NCBI RefSeq assembly: GCF_004916905.1 | Contig: NZ_SDLV01000015.1 | Coordinates: 62,001 to 126,000 of the forward strand | DNA from: Chryseobacterium candidae | GTDB lineage: Bacteria > Bacteroidota > Bacteroidia > Flavobacteriales > Weeksellaceae | Direction of reading: 5' to 3' | DNA: 64,000 bases | Part shown: one piece after another, positions 46,003-55,243 of the stretch | Numbering within the stretch: position 1 is the first letter of the stretch | Layout: every line of letters starts with the position of its first letter | Notes under the pieces: generated by a model | The model's database searches: none | The model's input: the letters and a program-made list of their open reading frames with translations, nothing else | What the model was told of the DNA's origin: nothing | Made by a program: the position numbers and the translations under genes

Positions 46003-47472
46003 ATGAATAAAAATTATGTTTTTTCTCTGCTTGGACTCTTCATACTTGCCTTTGGAAATGCTCAGAATTATAAGAAGCCTTTGGTTTCTGCCATCAAAGA
46101 AGCAGATCTACGCACCGATATGTATCAGCTGGCTGCAGACCAGTTCTGGGGACGTGAAGCCGGAACCCTGGATGAATTGAAAGTGTCTATGTGGCTGGCC
46201 GACAAAGCCAAAGAAGCAGGAATGAAACCTGCCGGAGATAACGGAACTTTTTTCCAGTTCTTTGATATGTACAGACATCAGGTGATCCCGCAAAGTACCC
46301 TTAAAATTGGAGATAACAGTTTAAAATTATGGAAAGATTTTCTGGTGGCAGAACCTGTAAATGCCTCTTTAGACGCTGAAATTGTATATGCCGGAAACAC
46401 AGAGCCTGAAGATCTTGCGAAATTGAATATCCAAGGTAAAATTCTTGCTATAAACGCTTCTGACAAAAATATCCCGAAAGATATGACCCTTTTTGTAAGA
46501 AGATATCCTGGATTTGTAAGAAATAAATACTACAATAAAGCTTCTGAATTGGGAGCGAAAGCTATTATTTTCATTACTGATGATATTTCTGAACAAAGCT
46601 GGGTGGAAGTATTGCCTCAAATGACAAGAGGAAGCTATGGCGTAGAAGGATTAAGAGAAAAAATCACCAATAATATTCCTGTTCTGTGGATCAAAAGAGA
46701 AAATGCCGGCTGGGTAAAAAATAACCCTAAAGCTTCTCTGAGTCTGATTACTGAAACTTACCAATATCCTTCAGTGAATATCATAGGAAAAATAGAAGGT
46801 ACAGATCCTGTTCTTAAAAATGAATATGTGTTATTGAGCGGACACCAGGATCATGACGGGATAAGACATCCTGTAAAGAATGACACTATCTACAATGGTG
46901 CTGATGATAATGCGAGTACCTGTGTGGCAATGCTTGCAATGGCGAGGGCTTACAAAAAACAGCCGGGAAAAAGAAGTATTTTGTTTGTTTTCCATGGCGC
47001 TGAAGAAAGAGGATTGCTGGGATCAAGATGGCATGCAGCACATCCTGTTGTTCCGAAAGAGAACATTGTAGCCGTTCTGAATGGTGATATGATCGGGAGA
47101 AATGAAAACAATGAAGCCGCTTTATTAGGAGGAAATTCCCCTCACAAAAATTCTGAAGAACTTGTAAAAATGGCTGAAGATGCCAATAATGAAAGTACAA
47201 AATTCAAATACCTGAAAGATTGGGATTCTCCAAGCCATGCTGAATATTTCTATTTCAGAAGTGATCATCTTCCGTATGCTAAGATTGGAATTCCTGCGAT
47301 ATTCTTCACCAGCGTGCTGCATGATCAGTATCATACCCCACAGGATGAATCTGAAAATATCAATTACAAAAAGCTTTTCAAAATGACCGAATGGATGTAC
47401 AGAACATCCTGGAAAGTAGCTAATGAAACGGTACGTCCAAAAGTAATTTCTAATTTTTCGCTTGAAAGATAA
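46003..47472 (+). CDS. Secreted M28 family zinc aminopeptidase with a PA-type insert
   Basis: A 489-residue exported protein with a signal peptide (cleavage near GNAQ, residue 21). A protease-associated domain lies at about 110-245. The M28 catalytic domain follows: H281 and D283 in GHQDHDG, D301 or D302 in NGADDN, the E334/E335 pair in GAEERG, D362 in NGDMIG and H444 in QYHTPQDE are the expected two-zinc ligands and general base. It releases N-terminal residues from peptides in the periplasm or outside. Confidence 0.9.
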   Translation: MNKNYVFSLLGLFILAFGNAQNYKKPLVSAIKEADLRTDMYQLAADQFWGREAGTLDELKVSMWLADKAKEAGMKPAGDNGTFFQFFDMYRHQVIPQSTLKIGDNSLKLWKDFLVAEPVNASLDAEIVYAGNTEPEDLAKLNIQGKILAINASDKNIPKDMTLFVRRYPGFVRNKYYNKASELGAKAIIFITDDISEQSWVEVLPQMTRGSYGVEGLREKITNNIPVLWIKRENAGWVKNNPKASLSLITETYQYPSVNIIGKIEGTDPVLKNEYVLLSGHQDHDGIRHPVKNDTIYNGADDNASTCVAMLAMARAYKKQPGKRSILFVFHGAEERGLLGSRWHAAHPVVPKENIVAVLNGDMIGRNENNEAALLGGNSPHKNSEELVKMAEDANNESTKFKYLKDWDSPSHAEYFYFRSDHLPYAKIGIPAIFFTSVLHDQYHTPQDESENINYKKLFKMTEWMYRTSWKVANETVRPKVISNFSLER

Positions 47473-47478
47473 AAATAA

Positions 47479-47506
47479 AAGCTTCACAGATTGTGAAGCT
47501 TCTTTC
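47479..47506 (+). terminator. Terminator of the M28 peptidase gene
   Basis: AAGCTTCACA (47479-47488) pairs perfectly with 47492-47501 around a 3-base loop, followed by CTTTC. Confidence 0.8.
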
Positions 47507-47795
47507 ATCATTGTGTTTTTAGAATCTGCGAAAAAAAATATCTTTACGATTCTTTTACTTTGAAGCAAAAGAACCCAACATTCAAGACTTGCAAACTTCC
47601 GCGTTAAAATGAAATCTGTTCTCTAACATTCTAGTTTGTACGGAAACATTCTATATTGAGGATTATATATTAGCCCACATTCAAACAGTAGAGTTTTTTT
47701 AATGTTCACAGAATTCATTTTCTTAACGCTTCAGGTTGTTATGTCGTTTTTTAATTTCATCAAAAAAATATTTTTCTTTTTTCATCTAAAGTCTT
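47507..47795. other. Gene-free spacer between the M28 peptidase and ilvA
   Basis: About 290 bases between convergent genes. CTTTGAAGCAAAAGAACCCAACATTCAAGACTTGCAA-like text (47559-47597) resembles a fragment of a repeated intergenic sequence; the rest shows nothing. No clear terminator for the ilv operon is seen beyond ilvA. Confidence 0.35.
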
Positions 47796-49058
47796 TTAAA
47801 TAAGAAGGTTCATCAGCGAAGGATCATTGTTCAGATAGTTGACAAAGAAATCATATTGTTTCATCTTATTGATCAATGGGTTGAAATCTTTGTTTTGCTT
47901 CAGAGCAATTCCTACAACTGCAATTCCCTTTTCTTTTGAATTTTTTTGGGTGTACTCAAAATAGGTAATATCATCATCAGGACCCAGCACATCTATCACA
48001 AAGGTTTTCAATGCTCCGGGACGCTGTGGAAATCTGACCAGGAAATAATGCTTTAATCCTGCATAAAGCAATGCTTTTTCCTTGATCTCTTCCATACGGG
48101 TAATATCATTATTACTTCCGCTGATGATACACACTACGTTTTTACCTTTTATTTCTTCTCTATATTTTTCCAATACGGCTACTGAAAGTGCGCCCGCAGG
48201 TTCTACTACGATAGCATCTTTATTGTAGAGTGACAGTATGGTTTCACAGACAAGTCCTTCATCTACCGTAGCCATATCATACAGGATATTTTTACAGCAT
48301 TCAAAAGTGAGATCTCCCACTTGTTGTACGGCGGCTCCATCTACAAAACGGCTTATCTTTTCAAGAAGAACAGGTTTTCCCTTTTCCAGGGCTTTTTTCA
48401 TGCTTGCTGCTGCGGAGGGTTCTACTCCAATAATCTTTGTTTGTGGAGACAAATGCTGAAATACAGTACAAACTCCTGCTGCCAGTCCACCACCGCCTAT
48501 TGGAACAAAAAGATAGTCGACAATACCTTCTGCCTGTTCCAGAATCTCCAATGCTGTTGTCGCTTGTCCTTCAATAATTGCCGGATCATCAAAAGGATGA
48601 ATAAATGCGCTGTTATGATCTTTGCAAAACCTCATTGCAGCATCTTTTGCCGCATCAAAAGTATCTCCATAAAGTATAACATCTATGTATTCTCCTCCGA
48701 ACATCTTTACCTGTTCAAGCTTTTGTCCGGGTGTTGGCAAAGGCATAAAAATGGTGCCTTTCACCTTCATTGTCTGACATGCAAATGCAACACCCTGCGC
48801 ATGATTTCCGGCACTGGCACAAACAACTCCATTTGAAAGTTCTTTTTCAGACATGGTTGCCATCTTATTATAGGCACCTCTTATTTTATAGGATCTTACC
48901 CTTTGAAGATCTTCTCTTTTAAAACGAATATTCGCATTGTAAATAGCTGACAGATTATTATTGACAGCCAAAGGTGTTTTTACCACTACATTTCTTAATC
49001 GTTCCTCCGCTTTATAGACATTCTCTAAAACGGAGGAACTTACTCCCTCTTTCATCAT
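47796..49058 (-). CDS. ilvA: Threonine dehydratase (threonine ammonia-lyase)
   Basis: The enzyme turns threonine into 2-oxobutanoate, the first committed step to isoleucine. The 420-residue protein has the PLP lysine in SYKIRGAYN (K58), the SAGNHAQGVAFAC phosphate-binding neighbourhood, the GGGGLAAG loop and a shortened C-terminal ACT-like regulatory domain (about 330-420). Length and single regulatory domain match the shorter IlvA class. It is the last gene of the ilvEDBNCA operon, 11 bases after ilvC. Confidence 0.94.
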   Translation of the reverse strand: MMKEGVSSSVLENVYKAEERLRNVVVKTPLAVNNNLSAIYNANIRFKREDLQRVRSYKIRGAYNKMATMSEKELSNGVVCASAGNHAQGVAFACQTMKVKGTIFMPLPTPGQKLEQVKMFGGEYIDVILYGDTFDAAKDAAMRFCKDHNSAFIHPFDDPAIIEGQATTALEILEQAEGIVDYLFVPIGGGGLAAGVCTVFQHLSPQTKIIGVEPSAAASMKKALEKGKPVLLEKISRFVDGAAVQQVGDLTFECCKNILYDMATVDEGLVCETILSLYNKDAIVVEPAGALSVAVLEKYREEIKGKNVVCIISGSNNDITRMEEIKEKALLYAGLKHYFLVRFPQRPGALKTFVIDVLGPDDDITYFEYTQKNSKEKGIAVVGIALKQNKDFNPLINKMKQYDFFVNYLNNDPSLMNLLI

Positions 49059-49069
49059 TTGTTTAGTAA

Positions 49070-50116
49070 TTAATTGTTTTCAGGTCTCAGGCTTCGTACC
49101 GTCTTACCCGCTTTCCACATTTCGCTTTCTCTCAACTCAGTAAGTTCGGCTTCTAATTTTTCACGATAATCCGGTTTGCTGTTACTGTCGATAGAACGTT
49201 GTGCTTCGTTTCCTTTCGCAACATTGTCATACAGTTCTTCAAACAAAGGTGAAGTAGCATCTCTGAAACGCTTCCACCAGTCTAAAGCTCCTCTCTGGGC
49301 TGTTGTACTGCAATTGGCATACATCCAGTCCATTCCGTTTTCTGCAACTAAAGGCATTAATGACTGAGTGAGCTCTTCTACGGTTTCGTTAAATGCTTCG
49401 GAAGGGCTGTGTCCGTTTTTTCTCAATACATCGTACTGGGCAGCAAATATTCCCTGTACAGCTCCCATCAGTGTTCCACGTTCTCCTGCAAGGTCACTGT
49501 ATACTTCTTTTTTAAAGTCGGTTTCAAAAAGATACCCGCTTCCGATTGCGATCCCCAATGCTGTTACCCTTTCTCTGGCTTTTCCGGTAGCATCCTGATA
49601 TACGGCAAAACTGCTGTTCAGACCTCTATCCTGCAAAAACATTCTTCTCAAGGATGTTCCTGAACCTTTTGGTGCTACCAGAAATACGTCTACATCAGCT
49701 GGAGGAACAATTCCCGTACGTTCACTGAACGTTATTCCGAAGCCATGAGAAAAGTATAATGCTTTTCCTGGGGTAAGATGCTGTTTTACTTTTGGCCAGT
49801 ATTCAATTTGTGCAGCATCACTTAAAAGATAACAGATAACAGTTCCTTTTTCCAATGCTTCTTCAATTTCAAATAAGGTTTCTCCCGGTACAAATCCGTC
49901 TGCTACCGCTTTATCCCATGATTTAGAATTCTTTCTCTGCCCTACAATGACATTAATTCCGTTATCTTTTTGATTCAAAGCCTGTCCCGGTCCCTGTACT
50001 CCATATCCGATTACTGCTACTACTTCATTTTTTAATACTTCCTGAGCTTTTTCCAATGGAAATTCTTCTCTTGTTACTACATTTTCCTCTACTCCTCCGA
50101 AATTTAATTTTGCCAT
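49070..50116 (-). CDS. ilvC: Ketol-acid reductoisomerase
   Basis: The 348-residue class I enzyme rearranges and reduces acetolactate or acetohydroxybutyrate with NADPH. The nucleotide-binding fold begins VAVIGYGVQGPGQALN with the QRKNSKSW phosphate loop, and the catalytic domain has DLAGERGTLMGAVQG and the SLMPLVAENGMDWMY region. It lies between ilvN and ilvA in a compact operon. Confidence 0.95.
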   Translation of the reverse strand: MAKLNFGGVEENVVTREEFPLEKAQEVLKNEVVAVIGYGVQGPGQALNQKDNGINVIVGQRKNSKSWDKAVADGFVPGETLFEIEEALEKGTVICYLLSDAAQIEYWPKVKQHLTPGKALYFSHGFGITFSERTGIVPPADVDVFLVAPKGSGTSLRRMFLQDRGLNSSFAVYQDATGKARERVTALGIAIGSGYLFETDFKKEVYSDLAGERGTLMGAVQGIFAAQYDVLRKNGHSPSEAFNETVEELTQSLMPLVAENGMDWMYANCSTTAQRGALDWWKRFRDATSPLFEELYDNVAKGNEAQRSIDSNSKPDYREKLEAELTELRESEMWKAGKTVRSLRPENN

Positions 50117-50161
50117 TTTATTTATTTTATTGATTATTGATTATGATGTTTAGTTTTATGC

Positions 50162-50443
50162 TTAGCTTGCGTGTTCTACTGCTGTCAGATATGGAGTTCT
50201 GTGATAATGTACTTCAAGAACATCTACCTGTTTTTCCATTTGTCTGCTGATCTTCTGAACAGAGTCTTCTGTTTCTCTGATTACAATAACAAACTTTTTT
50301 ACCTTTTCAATTTCCGAAGGGCCTACATTGAAGGTCACCATAGAAATTCTTCTTCTTGAAAAAATAGCATTGATGCGGCTGATCAACCCTAAATAGTCTT
50401 CTGTATACGCTGTGATGGTATATTCTTTATAATCTGTTTTCAT
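50162..50443 (-). CDS. ilvN: Acetolactate synthase small (regulatory) subunit, short form
   Basis: The 93-residue protein consists of a single ACT domain (ITAYTEDYLGLISRINAIFSRRRISMVTFNVGPSE). The C-terminal ALS_ss_C domain of longer IlvH-type subunits is missing, making it similar in size to E. coli IlvN and IlvM. It should bind the catalytic subunit IlvB, encoded 10 bases upstream, and confer valine feedback. Confidence 0.88.
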   Translation of the reverse strand: MKTDYKEYTITAYTEDYLGLISRINAIFSRRRISMVTFNVGPSEIEKVKKFVIVIRETEDSVQKISRQMEKQVDVLEVHYHRTPYLTAVEHAS

Positions 50444-50453
50444 CTTTTTATTT

Positions 50454-52178
50454 TTACATTTTATTATTTAATACAATCTCCGAAACACTTTTTCCCTGGG
50501 GAATCATCGGAAATACATTGTGTTCTTTTCCTGTCATTACTTCAAGCAGGAAAGATCCTTTATGATCAAGCATTTCACGGAGTGCCCGTTTTAGTTCTTT
50601 CCTCTCGGATACTCTCTTTCCAGATATATTGTAGCCTTTTGCTACCTGAACAAAATCCGGACTCTGAATATCTACTGAGGAATATCTTTCTTCGTGAAAC
50701 AATTCCTGCCACTGCCTTACCATTCCCAGATAGCAATTATTAAGAATTAAAATCTTTACTTCCGGGTGGTACTGCATTATAGTTCCCAGTTCCTGAATAT
50801 TCATCTGCGCTCCCCCATCACCCATTACTGCAATCACAGGGCGATTGGTCTCTGCATAAGAAGCTCCTATCGCGGCGGGCAGACAGAATCCCATTGTTCC
50901 CAGCCCTCCGCTTGTTACATTGGTTCGGGAATGCTTGAAATGAGAGTAACGGCAAGTCGTCATCTGGTGCTGTCCTACATCTGTTACAATAATTGCTTCA
51001 CCTTCTGTCATCTCATTCAGATGACGGATAACTTCCCCCATTGTAATCTCACCTTCTTCAGGGTACAGCTCTGTATTAATCAGATTGATAGTTTCAATTT
51101 CATGACATTTTTTAAATCTTTTATGCCAGTGATGATGTTCTCTTTTTATAATCCTTTCCGTAAGAAGAGGAAGAGTATGTTTGCAGTTCCCAAGAACCGG
51201 AACATCCACTTTTACGTTTTTATTAATCTCAGCATGATCAATATCAAAGTGAATAATCTTTGCCTGTTTTGCATACTGATCCAGTCTTCCGGTAACACGG
51301 TCATCAAACCTCATCCCGACAGCAATAAGAACATCACATTCGTTGGTTAATATATTCGGGCCATAGTTTCCGTGCATGCCTACCATTCCTACAGCTTGCG
51401 GATGATTGGTTGGGATAGCGCTCATTCCTAAAACAGTCCATGCTACCGGAATTCCCGATTTTTCAGCAAACTGTAAAAACTCTTTTTCTGCTTTCCCCAG
51501 CATAATCCCCTGCCCTGCAATGATGAATGGCTTTTCTCCACTATTGATAAGCTCTGCAGCTTTTTCGATACTATTAAAACATGGATCAGGATCCGGTTTA
51601 TAACTCCTCAATGAATAACATGGAGAATATCCTTTATAAGCAACAGACTGCAACTGGGCATTTTTAGTCACATCAATCAATACAGGACCGGGACGACCCG
51701 ATTTTGCAATGTAAAATGCTTTTGCCAATACTTCGGAAAGCTCATTGGCATCAGTAACCTGATAATTCCATTTGGTAACCGGACTTGTAACGTTGATTAC
51801 ATCTATCTCCTGAAAGGCATCGGTTCCGAGAAGGTGTTCAAAAACCTGTCCTGTGATACATACCAAAGGAGTATTATCAAGTAGAGCATCTGCCAAACCT
51901 GTTACAAGATTAGTTGCTCCGGGTCCACTGGTTGCCAATACAACACCAACTTCTCCTGAGACTCTGGCTAAACCCTGCGCCGCATGTACAGCTGCCTGCT
52001 CATGGCGTACAAGTATATGTTTCAGATTTTCCTGATAGTCGTAAAGGGCATCATAAATAGGGATAATAGCACCTCCCGGATATCCGAAAACGGTTTTCAC
52101 CCCTTCCTGCAGAAATGTTTCAAGAATGATACGGCTTCCGCTAAGTTGTATTTCTGTTGATGTATTAAGGTTTTCCAT
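50454..52178 (-). CDS. ilvB: Acetolactate synthase large (catalytic) subunit
   Basis: The 574-residue thiamine-diphosphate enzyme joins pyruvate to pyruvate or 2-oxobutanoate. The catalytic glutamate lies in RHEQAAVHAAQG, and the ThDP-binding motif runs from GDGGAQMNIQEL to LNNCYLGMVRQWQ. The FAD/central domain includes GMRFDDRVTG. It lies between ilvD (5 bases) and ilvN (10 bases). Confidence 0.95.
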   Translation of the reverse strand: MENLNTSTEIQLSGSRIILETFLQEGVKTVFGYPGGAIIPIYDALYDYQENLKHILVRHEQAAVHAAQGLARVSGEVGVVLATSGPGATNLVTGLADALLDNTPLVCITGQVFEHLLGTDAFQEIDVINVTSPVTKWNYQVTDANELSEVLAKAFYIAKSGRPGPVLIDVTKNAQLQSVAYKGYSPCYSLRSYKPDPDPCFNSIEKAAELINSGEKPFIIAGQGIMLGKAEKEFLQFAEKSGIPVAWTVLGMSAIPTNHPQAVGMVGMHGNYGPNILTNECDVLIAVGMRFDDRVTGRLDQYAKQAKIIHFDIDHAEINKNVKVDVPVLGNCKHTLPLLTERIIKREHHHWHKRFKKCHEIETINLINTELYPEEGEITMGEVIRHLNEMTEGEAIIVTDVGQHQMTTCRYSHFKHSRTNVTSGGLGTMGFCLPAAIGASYAETNRPVIAVMGDGGAQMNIQELGTIMQYHPEVKILILNNCYLGMVRQWQELFHEERYSSVDIQSPDFVQVAKGYNISGKRVSERKELKRALREMLDHKGSFLLEVMTGKEHNVFPMIPQGKSVSEIVLNNKM

Positions 52179-52183
52179 ATTTT

Positions 52184-53866
52184 TTATTGAGTGATTTCGT
52201 CTGTTACACAGCCTTCTGCCGCTGATGATACTGTTAATGCATATTTATAAAGCAATCCTTTCTGTACTTTAAGGGGGGGCTTTTGCCATCCTTTCTTTCT
52301 TCTTTCTATTTCTTCTTCCGAAACTTTGAGCTGTATGGTATTGTTTACGGCATCAATTTCAATCAGGTCATCATTGTTTACAAAGGCGATCAGACCTCCT
52401 TCATGAGCTTCCGGAGTAATATGTCCTACTACAAAACCATGAGTTCCTCCGCTAAATCTTCCGTCTGTAATCAAGGCAACACTGCTTCCCAGTCCTGCTC
52501 CTATCAGCGCGCTGGTAGGTTTCAGCATTTCCGGCATTCCGGGAGCTCCTTTCGGACCTTCATGACGAATGACAATGACATCACCATGCTGTACAGTTCC
52601 ATCCTGAATTCCTCTGATCAGATTTTTTTCACCATCAAATACACGGGCTTTGCCTACGAAGCGTTCCCCCTCTTTCCCTGTAATCTTTGCAACACTTCCC
52701 TTTTCAGCAAGATTTCCATATAATATTCTCAGATGTCCTGTCTCTTTTACGGGTTCTGATAATGGTTTAATAATTTTTTGAGCATTAAAATCAAGATCAG
52801 GAACATTTTCTAAATTTTCGGCTACTGTTTTCCCGGTTACTGTTAAGCAATCACCGTGTAATAATCCCTGATTTAAAAGGTATTTCATTACTGACGGTAT
52901 TCCTCCGTGTTCATACAGATCCTGCATCAGATATTTTCCGCTTGGCTTCAGGTCTGCCAGTACCGGAGTTTTATCACTCATCTTCTGGAAATCATCCTGA
53001 GTAAGCGGTACTCCAACACTTTTTGCCATAGCTATAAAATGTAAAACCGCATTGGTACTTCCTCCAAGAATAACAATCATACGAAGAGCGTTCTCAAAAG
53101 CTTTGCGGGTCATGATATCCGAAGGTTTAATATCTTTTTCCAATAATACTTTCAGATATTTTCCTGCTTCAAGACATTCTTCCTGTTTTTCTTTACTTAA
53201 AGCCGGGTTGGAAGAAGAATACGGAAGACTCATTCCTAAAGCCTCTATCGCGGAAGCCATTGTATTGGCTGTATACATTCCGCCACATGCGCCTGCCCCC
53301 GGACATGAATTCTTTACAACCCCATCAAAATCTTCTTCAGTGATTTCTCCTGCAATCTTTTTACCCAACGCTTCAAAAGCAGAAACAATATTAAGCTGTT
53401 CCCCTTTATAGCATCCCGGAGCTATAGTCCCTCCGTACACCATGATTGAGGGTCTGTTCAGTCTTCCCATCGCAATGATGGTTCCCGGCATATTTTTGTC
53501 GCAGCCTGGCAATGCGATCAATCCGTCGTAGTATTGTGCTCCACAGATGGCTTCGATACTGTCTGCAATTACATCACGGCTTACCAGAGAATAGCGCATT
53601 CCATCTGTTCCGTTGCTCATTCCGTCACTTACTCCGATGGTGTTAAAAATCAATCCGGCTAATCCATGATTCCATGTTCCTTTTTTTACAACCTGAGCAA
53701 GATCATTCAAATGCATATTGCAGGTGTTTCCATCATAGCCCATACTGGCGATTCCGACCTGAGCCTTGTGCATATCTTCTTCTGTAAATCCTATCCCGTA
53801 CAACATAGCTTTGGCTGCGGGCTGTTCACTGTTCTGCGTGAATGTTTTTGAATATTTATTTAACAT
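52184..53866 (-). CDS. ilvD: Dihydroxy-acid dehydratase
   Basis: The 560-residue iron-sulfur enzyme forms the 2-oxo acids of valine and isoleucine. Cluster cysteines are C49 (GNTCNMH), C122 ([10 protein letters not shown]) and C194 (GAGACGG), the [2Fe-2S] IlvD/Edd pattern. The C-terminal [22 protein letters not shown] motif is intact. It starts 180 bases after ilvE in a compact run of five genes. Confidence 0.95.
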   Translation of the reverse strand: MLNKYSKTFTQNSEQPAAKAMLYGIGFTEEDMHKAQVGIASMGYDGNTCNMHLNDLAQVVKKGTWNHGLAGLIFNTIGVSDGMSNGTDGMRYSLVSRDVIADSIEAICGAQYYDGLIALPGCDKNMPGTIIAMGRLNRPSIMVYGGTIAPGCYKGEQLNIVSAFEALGKKIAGEITEEDFDGVVKNSCPGAGACGGMYTANTMASAIEALGMSLPYSSSNPALSKEKQEECLEAGKYLKVLLEKDIKPSDIMTRKAFENALRMIVILGGSTNAVLHFIAMAKSVGVPLTQDDFQKMSDKTPVLADLKPSGKYLMQDLYEHGGIPSVMKYLLNQGLLHGDCLTVTGKTVAENLENVPDLDFNAQKIIKPLSEPVKETGHLRILYGNLAEKGSVAKITGKEGERFVGKARVFDGEKNLIRGIQDGTVQHGDVIVIRHEGPKGAPGMPEMLKPTSALIGAGLGSSVALITDGRFSGGTHGFVVGHITPEAHEGGLIAFVNNDDLIEIDAVNNTIQLKVSEEEIERRKKGWQKPPLKVQKGLLYKYALTVSSAAEGCVTDEITQ

Positions 53867-54046
53867 ATTTATTATGCATTTCCTGTTCTTTTTCTCTCCT
53901 AAAAATGGAGTTCTTTACTAAATTTCGATCCAAAACTACATTTTGTAATATTCTTTTCATTTTCCGTTTTTCTAAAAAATACAATATTCAATCATTCACA
54001 AAATACACACAACCAATTAATAATCAAATATTTAAATCCTAAAAAT
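53867..54046 (-). other. ilvE-ilvD spacer
   Basis: A 180-base gap inside the operon. On the minus strand a -7-like box TAGTTTTG is at 53931-53938 without a matching -33 box. A 34-codon frame (53960 down to 53856) overlaps the ilvD start and has some Ile/Val/Leu codons, but no terminator follows. An internal promoter is possible but weakly supported. Confidence 0.3.
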
Positions 54047-54919
54047 CTACAATGACAGAACTCTTACCAATTTTAAATATGCCTGCTGTACTCTCCTGCT
54101 TGCCGTATTTTCCCAATTTTTGGCAAACGGAACATCATCAAGCGAATCCAGGGCAACAATTTCTGCTGCAGTACCACAAAAAAAGCCTGCATCTGCACCT
54201 CTCATTTCTTCCGGCTTAAAAAAGGTTTCTTTTACTGGAATATCAAGCTCATTACAAATCTCCATCACGGTTTGTCTTGTAATTCCCGGGAGGATACTTC
54301 CTTTGGCCGGAGTATATAAAACTCCATCTTTTTCGTAGAAAACATTAGCGCCTGAACTCTCGGCAACATTTCCGTTTTCATCCAGAACCAGTGCTTCATC
54401 ATAGCCTTTGTCTTTGGCATCCTGACAGGCTAATATGGAATTTACATAATGCCCTCCTACTTTGGCCTCCACCTTAAAGGCTTTAGGATTAGGACGTTGA
54501 AAAGGAGAAGTCATAATTTTCATTTTATCTGCCAGATAGCCGTTGTTCCATTCCCAGGCAAGAAGAGACAGGTAGGATTTTTGTCCTTTTGAAAGTGACA
54601 TATTGGGAGAACACGTAACCAATGGACGGATATAAGCATCTGTAAACCCATTTCGATCCAGAAGTTCATAAGTCAATTCTGTAAGCTGGTCTGCAGAATA
54701 ATCAAAGGGAATATGCATGAGTTCTGCTGATCTTTTCAGTCTTTCGTAGTGTTCTTTTGCTTTGAAAATTTGGGTTCCCTGATCTGTGCTGTAGGATTTG
54801 ATTCCTTCAAAAACAGAGTAACCATAGTGAAGTGATTGTCCATAAAGATCTGTTCCGGCGTCTTTTGCTTTCATAAATTTTCCGTCAAAATAGATTGTCG
54901 TGTCGTCGTTGTAATACAT
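54047..54919 (-). CDS. ilvE: Branched-chain amino acid aminotransferase
   Basis: A 290-residue PLP fold-type IV transaminase making Ile, Val and Leu from the oxo acids. The lysine is K153 in EAKVGGHYVNS. YGQSLHYGYSVFEGIKSY is the substrate region, and AESSGANVF plus GSILPGITRQTVMEI are the conserved C-terminal motifs. The open frame extends upstream to 55018, but that part is the attenuator hairpin; the natural start is MYYNDDTTIYFDG at 54919. It is the first structural gene of the operon, about 320 bases from the promoter. Confidence 0.95.
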   Translation of the reverse strand: MYYNDDTTIYFDGKFMKAKDAGTDLYGQSLHYGYSVFEGIKSYSTDQGTQIFKAKEHYERLKRSAELMHIPFDYSADQLTELTYELLDRNGFTDAYIRPLVTCSPNMSLSKGQKSYLSLLAWEWNNGYLADKMKIMTSPFQRPNPKAFKVEAKVGGHYVNSILACQDAKDKGYDEALVLDENGNVAESSGANVFYEKDGVLYTPAKGSILPGITRQTVMEICNELDIPVKETFFKPEEMRGADAGFFCGTAAEIVALDSLDDVPFAKNWENTASRRVQQAYLKLVRVLSL

Positions 54920-54953
54920 GTTATAGAGGTTTAAAAAAATTAATAATTGGAAA

Positions 54954-54984
54954 TAAAAAAGCCCTCTCACGTTGTGAGAGGGCT
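54954..54984 (-). terminator. Second ilv attenuator terminator
   Basis: On the minus strand AGCCCTCTCAC pairs with GTGAGAGGGCT (54960-54970 with 54974-54984), an 11-base-pair stem with a 3-base loop, followed by TTTTTTATTT. It lies 35 bases before the ilvE start codon and 30 bases after the second leader ORF. Confidence 0.88.
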
Positions 54985-55009
54985 CAATATATGTACAGTC
55001 ATACATTTT

Positions 55010-55018
55010 CCTTCTCAC
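55010..55018 (-). promoter_or_regulatory. Antiterminator arm of the second ilv attenuator
   Basis: GTGAGAAGG on the minus strand overlaps the stop codon of leader 2 and can pair with CCCTCTCAC of the terminator's 5' arm (six pairs, one mismatch, two pairs). A ribosome at the stop codon would cover it; a ribosome stalled at the Ile/Val codons would leave it free. Confidence 0.65.
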
Positions 55019-55071
55019 AGACGCAAGGGAATAATAATGACGATAATAATTACTGATAATAACTGATACAT
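55015..55071 (-). CDS. ilv leader peptide 2 (Ile/Val/Leu rich)
   Basis: An 18-codon ORF encodes MYQLLSVIIIVIIIPLRL. Twelve of eighteen residues are branched-chain: six Ile, two Val and four Leu. It is too short for ordinary gene calling. It is followed by a terminator and precedes ilvE, exactly the position of leader peptides in classical ilv attenuation. Slow translation when charged tRNA-Ile, -Val or -Leu is scarce would favour read-through. No second promoter of the TAnnTTTG type is found between terminator 1 and this ORF. Confidence 0.82.
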   Translation of the reverse strand: MYQLLSVIIIVIIIPLRL

Positions 55072-55092
55072 ATTTTTGTACTATAAAAAATT

Positions 55093-55130
55093 AAAATAAA
55101 AAAAACCGTTTCATAATTTGAAACGGTTTT
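55093..55130 (-). terminator. First ilv attenuator terminator
   Basis: AAAACCGTTTCA and its exact complement (55119-55130 with 55102-55113) give a 12-base-pair stem with a 5-base loop; the minus strand continues with eight T bases and ATTTT. It follows leader 1 by 25 bases. Confidence 0.88.
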
Positions 55131-55155
55131 ATATATAATTTAAATTAAAATCTAT

Positions 55156-55239
55156 TTAAAATGCCGTTTCCTTACTGTTGCTAATGACAACAGCGATAAT
55201 AGAAATGACAACAATATTTTTCTGATTCGTAAAATTCAT
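55156..55239 (-). CDS. ilv leader peptide 1 (Ile/Val rich)
   Basis: A 27-codon ORF starting MNFTNQKN and containing IVVISIIAVVIS, with five Ile and four Val codons and no Leu. Its ATG begins five bases after the -7 box of the promoter at 55244, so it is probably the very first thing transcribed and may be translated without a leader. Codons 24-26 contain GGAAACGG, which can pair with the terminator that follows. CTGTTG and CAACAG in codons 16-23 can form a small pause hairpin. The layout is that of an Ile/Val-sensing attenuator. Confidence 0.8.
   Translation of the reverse strand: MNFTNQKNIVVISIIAVVISNSKETAF
55164..55171 (-). promoter_or_regulatory. Antiterminator arm of the first ilv attenuator
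   Basis: GGAAACGG (minus strand, inside leader ORF 1) can pair over seven bases with CCGTTTC in the 5' arm of terminator 1. A ribosome finishing the leader would mask it; one stalled on the Ile/Val run would not. Confidence 0.65.
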
Positions 55240-55243
55240 ATTG

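Noticed and set aside
53856..53960. Possible third ilv leader peptide (34 codons) before ilvD
   Set aside because: Branched-chain codons are not concentrated, no intrinsic terminator follows, and the frame overlaps the ilvD start.
54920..55018. N-terminal extension of IlvE
   Set aside because: The extra codons come from the attenuator terminator and spacer; the family start is MYYNDDTTIYFDG at 54919.
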